Part shown: one piece after another, positions 55,456-62,798 of the stretch
Layout of the letters: each line of letters starts with the position of its first letter
How positions within the stretch are numbered: the stretch's first letter is position 1
NCBI GenBank assembly: GCA_027592755.1
Contig: JAQCLE010000011.1
Coordinates: forward strand, 1-62,798
Length of the DNA stretch: 62,798 nt
Origin: Bacteroidota bacterium
GTDB lineage: Bacteria > Bacteroidota > Bacteroidia > Cytophagales > Cyclobacteriaceae
Reading direction: 5' to 3'
Position numbers and translations under genes: made by a program
The notes under the pieces: generated by a model
What the model was told of the DNA's origin: nothing
Seen by the model: the letters and a program-made list of their open reading frames with translations, nothing else
Database searches by the model: none

Positions 55456-56121
55456 ATGAAATTTCCTCACCTATTATTCTTTATTTTAACCATAGGATGT
55501 ACTTCCAGTACTAATAATCGGTCTAAAACTGAATCTCAACCCGAGTCTGTATCCATCGAAAGTTTCGAAAACAAAAAAACCATCGTTTTTTTTGGTAACA
55601 GCTTGACAGCTGGATATGGTATAGATATTTCCGAAGCTTTCCCCGCCATCATTCAGGAAATAGTTGATTCGCTTAGTCTGCAATATCAGGTAATCAATGC
55701 CGGCCTGAGTGGTGAAACAACGGCCAGTGGCAGTTCGCGTATTGCGTGGGTACTAAAAAATAAGATCGATATTTTTATTCTGGAACTAGGGGGAAATGAT
55801 GGGCTCAGGGGAATTCCAACATCGGAAACTCGGAAGAACCTCCATGAGATAATTAAGAAAGTAAGGAACAACTATCCAGAAGTTAAAATTGTATTAGCAG
55901 GCATGCAGGTACCGCCCAATATGGGTCCCGAGTATTCAGCTGATTTCAAATCTATATTTCCCGAAGTTGCCACTGCCAGCAATACTGCCTTGATCCCCTT
56001 TTTACTCGAAAATGTGGGTGGTGAACCTAATCTTAACCTTGACGATGGCATCCATCCCACTCCGGAAGGTCATAAATTGGTAGCTATGAACGTCTGGGCT
56101 GTCCTGGAGCCACTCCTGTAA
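55456..56121 (+). CDS. SGNH/GDSL esterase (TesA-like arylesterase)
   Basis: About 221 residues from ATG 55456 (MKFPHLLFFILTIGC), which gives a lipoprotein signal with lipobox LTIGC; the longer frame from 55405 adds an unlikely leader. The block I nucleophile motif reads GNSLTAGYG (Ser), block II has NAGLSGETTASG, block III ELGGNDGLRG (Asn) and block V DGIHPTPEGH (Asp, His). Such enzymes hydrolyse esters and thioesters in the periplasm. Divergent from the YbbA/YbbP-like ABC genes and 6 bases upstream of the aminopeptidase gene. Confidence 0.92.
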   Translation: MKFPHLLFFILTIGCTSSTNNRSKTESQPESVSIESFENKKTIVFFGNSLTAGYGIDISEAFPAIIQEIVDSLSLQYQVINAGLSGETTASGSSRIAWVLKNKIDIFILELGGNDGLRGIPTSETRKNLHEIIKKVRNNYPEVKIVLAGMQVPPNMGPEYSADFKSIFPEVATASNTALIPFLLENVGGEPNLNLDDGIHPTPEGHKLVAMNVWAVLEPLL

Positions 56122-56127
56122 GACTTT

Positions 56128-57156
56128 ATGTTAAAAAAAGCGCTTCTCCTTCTTGTTATTGCGTTATTGATACTTTGTATTTGGCAGTGGAATCTGATTG
56201 CTTACGGACTTCAGCAAGGTAAAGGCCAGTTAAAAGTAATCGTTGAAGCCAAGACAATCGAGGAATTCCTAGATGATTCAGAATTTCCTGATTCTTTGAA
56301 ATCGAAGCTCCGCGTCATCAAGGATATCAGGCGGTTTGCTATTGATTCTTTAGGGATCAATGACACAGATAACTACAGCTCAATGTTTGATCAACATGGT
56401 GACGTTACCCTCTGGAATCTCACCGCTTGTCAACCGTATGAACTTGAAGCGTATCAATGGTCATTTCCAATGCTGGGATCGTTTCCGTACAAGGGCTTCT
56501 TTGACATTGAAAGAGCAAGGGAAGAAGAACAAGAGCTAAAGTCCCTTGGGTATGACACACAAATAAGGCCTGTAAATGGATGGTCAACCCTCGGGTGGTT
56601 TAATGACCCTATCCTCTCAGATATGCTCTATCTGCCAGTGGGACATCTCGCTGATTTGATAATTCACGAGTTAACCCATGGAACTTTATACATAAAAGAC
56701 AGTGCTTCATACAACGAAAACCTCGCAAGTTTCATTGGAGAGAAAGGCGCAGAGAAATTTTTGGCACAGAAGTTTGGAGCAAACTCTATTGAGTGGATAG
56801 CTTATGAAGCGGATAAAGAGGATTTTAAAAAGTTCAGTAGCCACTTCATCCGTGGCTCCAAAGCTCTTGACAGCCTTTACACATTAATGCGAACTGTAGT
56901 CAATGATGAAATCAAAGCGGAACGGAAACAGAGAATGATCCTGAATATAATTAATGCTATGGACACGATAAGTTTTGCTAAAAATTCACGTTATCTCGGC
57001 AGGTTTCAGAACAGCTTACCTAACAATACATTTTTTATGTCCTTTTTGAGATACTACTCGAAACAGAACGATTTTGAAAAAGATTTCCAGGGAAATTTTA
57101 ACGGTAATATCAGAAGTTACCTAACATATCTCAAGGAAAAATATCCATCTTTGTAG
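56128..57156 (+). CDS. Predicted zinc aminopeptidase (COG4324)
   Basis: A 342-residue protein with a single N-terminal membrane anchor (ALLLLVIALLILCIWQWN). The zinc motif is LIIHELTHGTLYIK (HExxH), and the second Glu probably lies in NENLASFIGEKGAEKFL. It matches the COG4324 group of predicted aminopeptidases in length and motif; few members have been studied. The catalytic domain would face the periplasm. It lies in a run with the TesA-like esterase and the DUF3108 gene. Confidence 0.85.
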   Translation: MLKKALLLLVIALLILCIWQWNLIAYGLQQGKGQLKVIVEAKTIEEFLDDSEFPDSLKSKLRVIKDIRRFAIDSLGINDTDNYSSMFDQHGDVTLWNLTACQPYELEAYQWSFPMLGSFPYKGFFDIERAREEEQELKSLGYDTQIRPVNGWSTLGWFNDPILSDMLYLPVGHLADLIIHELTHGTLYIKDSASYNENLASFIGEKGAEKFLAQKFGANSIEWIAYEADKEDFKKFSSHFIRGSKALDSLYTLMRTVVNDEIKAERKQRMILNIINAMDTISFAKNSRYLGRFQNSLPNNTFFMSFLRYYSKQNDFEKDFQGNFNGNIRSYLTYLKEKYPSL

Positions 57157-57162
57157 TTTGAA

Positions 57163-57999
57163 ATGAAGGAGAGAAAGGGAAATACGACTAAGAGGGCTTT
57201 GCTTTCGGCATTATTACTCACCATAATCTTTAGCAGTTTCCGATCAACACCGGATGTATATTCTTCCCGGCACAACCGGAGTTTTTCCACCGGTGAAAAA
57301 CTTGATTATCGGGTGCATGTAGGATTTATCAATGCAGGAGAGGGAACACTACTGATTAATAACGAAATTGAATCAATCAACAACAGGGCATGCTATAAAA
57401 TCGACGTTTTTGGTAAAACAGTAGGTGTCTTCGATTTTTTCATCCGTGTAAGAGATCATTGGGGAACATACCTTGACACCGTGTCTATAATACCTCACAA
57501 ATTTTTTCAACAAATTGAGGAAGGTAAATTCAGAAAACACGAGGTAATAGAATTTGATCACATTGCGGATACAGCTGTTGTAAAAAGGCCGGATAAAGAT
57601 GACCGTCCCGATGAATTTTTTAATATCCCTAATCAACCTCAGGATCTAATAAGTGGCTATTACTACATTCGAACACTGGACTATAATAAAGTTCACGAGG
57701 GACAAATTATAGCCCTTAAGGCATTTTACGATAAAACCGTTTATGATTTCAAAGTGAAATTCCTGGGCAGGGAAGATATAAAAACTAAACTCGGAACAGT
57801 GAAAACACTCGTTTTTGCTCCGATAATGCCCAAGAATGATCTCTTCGAAGAAGGTAACGAATCAATTAAAATTTGGTTATCCGATGATGACAACAAAATT
57901 CCATTGAAGATCTGGGCCAAGATGTGGGTGGGTGCCGTTGAAATCGATATCGAAAATGCCGAAAATCTCCGGTCTTCACTGGCAATTGTCCAGAGATGA
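57163..57999 (+). CDS. DUF3108-family exported protein
   Basis: A 278-residue protein with a signal peptide (LLSALLLTIIFSSFRS). The family hallmarks are SFSTGEKLDYRVHVGFINAG near the N-terminus, GVFDFFIRVRDHW, and the PQDLISGYYYIRTLDY motif, then LGTVKTLVF and KIWLSDDDNKIPLKIWAKM. DUF3108 folds as an antiparallel beta sheet and occurs in the envelope of many Gram-negative bacteria; its function is unknown. It is 7 bases after the aminopeptidase gene. Confidence 0.88.
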   Translation: MKERKGNTTKRALLSALLLTIIFSSFRSTPDVYSSRHNRSFSTGEKLDYRVHVGFINAGEGTLLINNEIESINNRACYKIDVFGKTVGVFDFFIRVRDHWGTYLDTVSIIPHKFFQQIEEGKFRKHEVIEFDHIADTAVVKRPDKDDRPDEFFNIPNQPQDLISGYYYIRTLDYNKVHEGQIIALKAFYDKTVYDFKVKFLGREDIKTKLGTVKTLVFAPIMPKNDLFEEGNESIKIWLSDDDNKIPLKIWAKMWVGAVEIDIENAENLRSSLAIVQR

Positions 58000-58084
58000 T
58001 CAATATGTTATGAAATTGTTATCGACTTCATATTAAAGTATTTAATGAATAATTTTAGCTTGGATATCATGGATTATCAATAGA

Positions 58085-58771
58085 ATGGGCAAATCCTCAC
58101 GAAAAATTCTCATAGTCGATGATGAAGTGGATATTCTTGATTTGTTAAAATATAATCTTGCTAAGGAGGGTTTTGAGGTAAAAACAGCACAGAGCGGGAA
58201 AAAGGGCGTTGAAATTGCAAAGGAATTTATTCCCGACCTCATACTGCTCGACATCATGATGCCAAATCAGGATGGTGTTGAAACTTGTCGTCAAATTAGA
58301 GAACTTAGAGTACTAAACGGATCGCATATTATTTTTTTAACTGCCCGGTCTGAAGAATACTCAGAAGTGGCTGCCTTTGACGCCGGAGCCGACGATTATA
58401 TCATAAAACCCATTAAACCCAGGGCCTTACTTAGCCGAATTAATTCTTTTTTCAAAAAAGGATTAAAAAAACAGAAAGATAATCAACAAATTAATGCAGG
58501 TGATTTGATGATTGACCGATCCAGTTATACCGTTCAATTAGATAAAAATGTCATTAACCTGCCAAAAAAAGAGTTTGAATTGCTGTATTTTTTGGCTCAA
58601 AACCCAAGTAAGGTATTTAGCAGAGATGACCTGCTTCAAAACATTTGGGGTACCGATGTTTATGTTCTATCGCGTACAGTAGATGTTCACATCAGAAAAG
58701 TGAGGGAAAAAATTGGGGAAGGGTTTATAACAACGGTAAAAGGAGTTGGATATAAGTTTGAGCTTTCATAA
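58085..58771 (+). CDS. Response regulator (OmpR/PhoB family)
   Basis: A 228-residue regulator with an N-terminal receiver domain (acidic DDEVD near residue 12, phospho-accepting Asp in LILLDIMMPNQDG near residue 57, KPIKPRAL with the conserved Lys) and a C-terminal winged-helix DNA-binding domain (KKEFELLYFLAQNP, SRTVDVHIRKVREKIG). The kinase gene starts at the base after its stop. The pair resembles the Bacteroidota PhoB/PhoR-type system, but the regulated genes are not apparent. Confidence 0.93.
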   Translation: MGKSSRKILIVDDEVDILDLLKYNLAKEGFEVKTAQSGKKGVEIAKEFIPDLILLDIMMPNQDGVETCRQIRELRVLNGSHIIFLTARSEEYSEVAAFDAGADDYIIKPIKPRALLSRINSFFKKGLKKQKDNQQINAGDLMIDRSSYTVQLDKNVINLPKKEFELLYFLAQNPSKVFSRDDLLQNIWGTDVYVLSRTVDVHIRKVREKIGEGFITTVKGVGYKFELS

Positions 58772-59824
58772 ATGCTACTTAATTCCCGGGCTTTGGCCCT
58801 GCTGCTGGCCCTTTCAATTTCAACGATAACAACTTTATTTCTTTCTCTGGTTCCTGAGGTTGAAACAAAAGAACTAGTGATTACGGCATTATTGTCTTTT
58901 TCTTCAGATTATTTACTAACCTATATTATTCTAGAGTTCCTTTTTTTTAAAGAAATCAGAGAAATCTATGGAGCACTTGATAAGCTAAACAAACGAGATT
59001 ATTTGTTAGTTGATAAGAAGCCTATTAAGAAATCTTTCAAACCCTTTACAAAGGTTAATCAGGAGCTAAAGTCATATGTAAAAGTTAAACAAGAAGAAAT
59101 TGAAAAACTGAAAAAACTGGAAGTATTTCGTAGAGAATTTGTCGCTGATGTCTCCCATGAACTAAAGACTCCCATTTTCGCAGCCCAGGGATTTGTCCAT
59201 ACCCTTTTAGACGGAGCCATAGCAGACAAATCTGTTAGAATGAAATTCCTTAAAAAAGCTGCTAAAAGCCTTGACCGGCTTGACGTCCTAGTACAGGATT
59301 TGATGACCATTTCTCATATGGAGACCGGAGCAATAAAAATGCATTTTGAAGATTTTGATTTGGTTGAACTCGTTGACGAAGTAATTGACCAATTAGAGAA
59401 TAAAGCTGGGAAGAGGGGTATTAAACTCATTTATAAGAAAGGTGTCAATCAATCTGTGCGAGTTCATGGAGACCCCCAACGCATATACCAGGTGATGATT
59501 AATCTGGTATCCAATGCAATTGAATCCATAAAGAAAAAAAATGGTCAGGTAGAAATTAATATAAGAGAAAATCAAAATGATGTTACAATATCAATAAGAG
59601 ACGATGGTAGGGGTATACCACCAGAAGACATCAATCGAATTTTTGAGCGATTCTATAGGGTGGAAAAGAGCCGCTCAAGAGAGAAGGGTGGTACTGGTTT
59701 AGGTCTGGCAATTGTTAAACACATTTTAGAGGGCCACGGCTCAAATGTGGAGGTGTCAAGTACGATTAAGCAAGGCTCAATTTTTAGCTTTAAGCTGAAA
59801 AAAGGAAAATTACTAAATAATTAA
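58772..59824 (+). CDS. Sensor histidine kinase (PhoR-like)
   Basis: A 350-residue kinase with two N-terminal helices and almost no periplasmic loop. A coiled-coil linker (KVKQEEIEKLKKLEVFRREF) follows, then the H-box DVSHELKTPIFAAQGF, the N-box MINLVSNAIESIKKK, the G1 box DDGRGIPPEDI and G2 GGTGLGLAIVKHIL. It has no PAS or other sensor domain, so it must sense through the membrane or a partner, as PhoR does with the Pst transporter. Coupled to the response regulator. Confidence 0.93.
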   Translation: MLLNSRALALLLALSISTITTLFLSLVPEVETKELVITALLSFSSDYLLTYIILEFLFFKEIREIYGALDKLNKRDYLLVDKKPIKKSFKPFTKVNQELKSYVKVKQEEIEKLKKLEVFRREFVADVSHELKTPIFAAQGFVHTLLDGAIADKSVRMKFLKKAAKSLDRLDVLVQDLMTISHMETGAIKMHFEDFDLVELVDEVIDQLENKAGKRGIKLIYKKGVNQSVRVHGDPQRIYQVMINLVSNAIESIKKKNGQVEINIRENQNDVTISIRDDGRGIPPEDINRIFERFYRVEKSRSREKGGTGLGLAIVKHILEGHGSNVEVSSTIKQGSIFSFKLKKGKLLNN

Positions 59825-60186
59825 TCCTTTACCTTTTTCAATAAATCCTTTTCGATTTCCCAATCTTTAGCCAGAGTAAGCATTGCCGTAGTTTCCATTT
59901 CAGTTAAGTAACCCTTTTTATTATTATCCTCCCAAACCGAAATCAGGTAATCAATCCTCTTTTTTTTGTCAAGCTTGCTAAAAACCTTATTCAGGAATTC
60001 CCGGGCTCTCTCAAATGCTGACATATAATCCTGGGCAATAAAAGTGTTGGCCCAATTGAGTTCGACATGGGCATCTAAATCGTCTGCCGTTTGTTTCAAT
60101 ATGCGCTCCTCATCTTCATCCAAACCATGGTAATGGAAGATGAGAGATTTTAACAAAATATATGCTTTTTTCTCTTCAGGAGCCAT
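59821..60186 (-). CDS. Small helical protein of unknown function
   Basis: A 121-residue helical protein (MAPEEKKAYILLKSLIFHYH, then LDEDEERILKQTADDLDAH, SAFERAREFLNKVFSKLDKKKRIDYLISVW, TEMETTAMLTLAKDW). The acidic and Leu-rich heptad pattern is like the TerB-type helical domains, but I cannot make that assignment firm. It overlaps the kinase gene by 4 bases end-to-end and lies 51 bases after hemW on the same strand. Confidence 0.65.
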   Translation of the reverse strand: MAPEEKKAYILLKSLIFHYHGLDEDEERILKQTADDLDAHVELNWANTFIAQDYMSAFERAREFLNKVFSKLDKKKRIDYLISVWEDNNKKGYLTEMETTAMLTLAKDWEIEKDLLKKVKD

Positions 60187-60236
60187 TTATTGACAAGTTA
60201 ATGCATTTTATTCTTTAAAACTAAATGGAAATTATA

Positions 60237-61361
60237 TCAGTCGATCATGAGATCACTCACAATTTTATCCGCTATAAGCCAGCCACTGGTTGTTAGGCTC
60301 AAAGTTGCTTTATCTAATTTCCCAAGGCCTGAACTTAACAAATGATTTATCGAGCGTATTTTCTTTTCCAACAAATCTATTCCATGTTTATTATTAATTT
60401 CCTCAAGGTTACACCCCCAGATTGTTCTCAACCCGGTTAATAAACATTCGTTTACTTTATCAATGGTTGTAAGTTTCTCCACTTTTGAGGAGAAATTACC
60501 TCCATTCAATGATTTAATATAAAGCGCATTATTGCTAACATTATATTGTCTGGTGTTCATATCGTATGAATGTGCTCCTGGGCCAACACCCAAATATTTC
60601 CGATTTTTCCAATACGACGTATTATGCTTCGCGTATAGCCCTGGCTTGCAGAAATTAGAGATTTCATAGTGTTGAAATCCAGCCTTAGATAAGGAAGTGT
60701 GAGCACTTTCAAAATGACTTGCTCCGGTTTCTTCGTTTATTCCCAAAAGTTTACCGGTTTTGTGCCAATTACCAAAAACTGTTTTCTCTTCAATGGTAAG
60801 GCAATAAGCGGAAATATGCTCCGGACTTAAATCTAATGCTTGACTAATATTTGCTTGCCAAATGGTATTTTCCTCTGAAATTCCATAAATCAAATCAATA
60901 TTGATATTGTCGAAACCAACCCTTCTGGCATTCTCAAAAGAATTGATTGCCTCATTTGCATTATGATTCCTGTTAAGATACTTCAATTGCAAATCATTAA
61001 AGCTCTGAATGCCAATGCTTATGCGATTTATTCCAAGTGACTTCAGGCATTCCAGGTATTCGATGCTAAGGTTTTCAGGGTTTGCTTCAAATGTTATTTC
61101 TACATCTCTTTCAACTGAGTGATTCTCGCGAATCTGATCAATTAATAATCTAATTTCACTCTCCTCAAGAAGTGAAGGTGTCCCTCCTCCAAAATATATG
61201 CTTTCAACGGGCTCATCCTTCAAATAACCTTTGCGAAGTTCCATCTCTCGAGAAATACTTTTTATCAGTTCATTTTTTGTTTTAAAGTTTGTAGAAAAAT
61301 GGAAATCACAATAATGGCAAGCTTGTCTGCAATAGGGAATATGAATATAGATTCCAGCCAT
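60237..61361 (-). CDS. hemW: Heme chaperone HemW (radical SAM)
   Basis: A 374-residue protein with the radical SAM cluster motif in HIPYCRQACHYCDFHF (CxxxCxxC), the SAM-binding GGGTPSLL and ITFEANPENLS strands, and the HemW C-terminal domain (GPGAHSYD, then ECLLTGLRTIWG). HemW is related to coproporphyrinogen dehydrogenase HemN but delivers heme to target proteins. Its cysteine motif lacks the extra fourth cysteine (CxxxCxxCxC) typical of HemN, which supports HemW. Single gene. Confidence 0.92.
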   Translation of the reverse strand: MAGIYIHIPYCRQACHYCDFHFSTNFKTKNELIKSISREMELRKGYLKDEPVESIYFGGGTPSLLEESEIRLLIDQIRENHSVERDVEITFEANPENLSIEYLECLKSLGINRISIGIQSFNDLQLKYLNRNHNANEAINSFENARRVGFDNINIDLIYGISEENTIWQANISQALDLSPEHISAYCLTIEEKTVFGNWHKTGKLLGINEETGASHFESAHTSLSKAGFQHYEISNFCKPGLYAKHNTSYWKNRKYLGVGPGAHSYDMNTRQYNVSNNALYIKSLNGGNFSSKVEKLTTIDKVNECLLTGLRTIWGCNLEEINNKHGIDLLEKKIRSINHLLSSGLGKLDKATLSLTTSGWLIADKIVSDLMID

Positions 61362-61407
61362 GTGATGAATTATGCGAAATTAGACTTTTGTTTTAAGTGA
61401 TAACCCA

Positions 61408-62798
61408 TTGACCTTTCGAATAAGGAAATACATTTTTCTTTTTTTGATCCTGAGCTCCGTGATTTCTCCGTCCGATGCTCAAAATAAATTGGTATTCGAC
61501 CTCCAATTGGTTGATAGCAACAGCGTTATTCCATCTAAATACACTATCCCTGAACATGTGCCTGATTCACTCAGTGGTTTGAAAGTACTCAATGACTTGA
61601 TTATTCAACTTCAATCAGATGGGTTTCTGTTGGCTAGTGCCGACTCAATTGAACTACGAAATAATACTTTTCATTCCCGAGTATTTGTTGGAAACAGATA
61701 CCAATGGAAAAGGATAAAGATTATGGATCTTGAAGGCAATCCGAAATACGAGATTAACAATAGACGGTGGGCAAAAAACACAAGCTCAAAGTCACTATTT
61801 TTAAAGACGCTCCAACAATCAAATAATCATGGCTATCCATTTGCTTTTGTAACATTGGATTCAGTGATTATATCAAGTGGTATAATCGACGGCATGGCAA
61901 CTTTGAATCCTGGTCCGTTAATCGCATTTGATACACTTCTTATTGCTCCGATAAATAAGAGCAGGACAAAATACCTGTCAAAGTACCTAAGAATATTACC
62001 AGGCAAACCTTACAATGAAAAAGCCGTGAAGCAAATACCCGATAATATGAAATTGATTCCATACTATCGGCTCATTAGTCCCGTGGGGATGGTAATCCAC
62101 AACAACAATGCTTTAATAAACTTTGAAATTGAAAAATCCGCACTAATAGACTGGATGGAATAATCGGATTGCTACCAAATTCATCAGGAAATGGAAAGGC
62201 ACTCCTTACTGGTGAGCTGAATCTTGAACTCCTTAACTTATTTGAATCTGGAAAAGAATTCAACCTGCATTGGCGGAGAATGCGTGAGGAAACACAATCG
62301 CTTGACGTGGCCATTAAAGTGCCTGGAATATTAAATTCCTTTGACCTGGCTGCTGAGTATTTCCAATTAAAGGAAGATACAACTTTTGTGAATCGAGTTG
62401 CCAGATTAAAAATGATTTTCAACATTACACCAAGGTCTTCTTTCAACTGGTTTACCGAAATTAAGTCTGCAGGTTTACTCTCGGAAGAACAGGAGATTAA
62501 TAGTATGATACCAGAAAATGCCGATTTTTCATTAACCACATTTGGAGTCGGCTACAGCTACAAAACCTTCAATAAATATAACCTATTTGATGACGGATTA
62601 TCCTTACAATTCGGACTTTCAGCTGGTAAAAGGAAGATTAATCAGAATCCAATTTTTTCTAATGATATATATGAATCCCTTGATCTCGTAACATCTTTTT
62701 ATCAGTTGGAAGGCAATGGTATATATCAAAACACAACTATCCGAAAGTCTAATTTCAAAAAACGGATAAAATAGCGGAAAAAGTTCAAACCTTTGAGG
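61408..62798 (+). pseudogene. BamA/TamA-like outer-membrane protein, frameshifted and cut by the window edge
   Basis: From TTG 61408 a signal peptide (KYIFLFLILSSVISPSDAQ) leads into a POTRA-like region (residues about 30-240). The first frame ends at 62163 after EIEKSALIDWME. The adjacent frame carries on the protein from about 62142: TNRLDGIIGLLPN, then GKALLTGELNLELLNLF, VPGILNSFDLAAEYFQL and more barrel strands to a TAG near 62774. A third frame then reads TDKIAEKVQTFE to the window edge. Such a pattern (NRLDGIIGLLPN, LLTGELNLEL) is usual where the POTRA region joins the barrel of these proteins. Two single-base lesions in or beside A-runs, near 62140 and 62755, are as easily sequencing errors as true mutations. 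Confidence 0.75.

Noticed and set aside
1-62798. CRISPR arrays, insertion sequences, prophage or known defence systems
   Set aside because: No regularly spaced repeats, transposase, integrase, phage structural or restriction genes were seen on either strand.

Overview
The window looks like chromosome of a Bacteroidota bacterium, most likely a marine-type member of the Cytophagales. The base composition is AT-rich, Shine-Dalgarno sites are weak or absent, several promoters match the Bacteroidota pattern (TTTG, about 18-20 bases, TAnnTTTG), and the gene families are typical of the phylum: an OmpA/PD40 surface protein, a type III pantothenate kinase-LptC-CorC-PpiD operon, a DUF3332 lipoprotein, carboxynorspermidine enzymes, an M1 peptidase and an S9 peptidase. 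The order assignment is an inference; only the phylum is secure.

Layout. 1-6400: a split PD40/OmpA surface protein pair, a membrane Fe-S oxidoreductase pair resembling HdrE/HdrD, and two unknown exported proteins. 6400-10140: tgt, a DUF2892 membrane protein, a sulfotransferase, and a ParDE-like toxin-antitoxin pair with a frameshifted toxin, followed by a decayed copy of the 3' end of the sulfotransferase. 10136-17772: nucleoid-associated protein, murI, M1 peptidase, glycosyltransferase, and a two-subunit molybdenum hydroxylase (IorAB-like). 17937-22000: tRNA-Phe with a clear promoter and terminator, then a decaying stretch holding a degenerate reading frame, an intact sugar MFS transporter, a ruined ROK sugar kinase and an N-terminally truncated sodium:solute symporter. 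22008-29832: S9 peptidase interrupted by TGA, lipoprotein, class A beta-lactamase-like hydrolase, MFS transporter, CAP / ATP-grasp / HD cluster and a divergent RDD protein. 29926-32977: FAD oxidoreductase, type III polyketide synthase and a small exported protein. 33035-36602: the carboxynorspermidine pathway pair, a Lon-N domain protein and a lipoprotein. 36724-45122: DUF3332, then the coaX envelope operon (outer-membrane barrel, TPR, LptC, small membrane protein, CorC-like protein) with ppiD and DUF493. 45181-51910: oligopeptide-type ABC permeases, DsbD, M20 dipeptidase, plsY. 52024-62798: YbbP/YbbA-type ABC exporter divergent from a TesA-like esterase, COG4324 aminopeptidase, DUF3108 protein, PhoB/PhoR-like two-component system, hemW, and a frameshifted BamA/TamA-like outer-membrane protein running off the edge.

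Much of the window is housekeeping and envelope biogenesis. The notable part is the number of interrupted genes: in-frame TGA codons in the OmpA and S9 genes, frameshifts in the ParE toxin and the BamA-like gene, decay in the sugar locus and a partial gene duplication. Some may be sequencing or assembly errors, especially the single-base events; the multi-lesion ones are real pseudogenes. I found no CRISPR array, insertion sequence, phage or known defence island. No wholly new system is proven here. The least conventional groupings are the HD / ATP-grasp / CAP cluster, the FAD oxidoreductase-type III PKS pair, and the split OmpA/PD40 locus.
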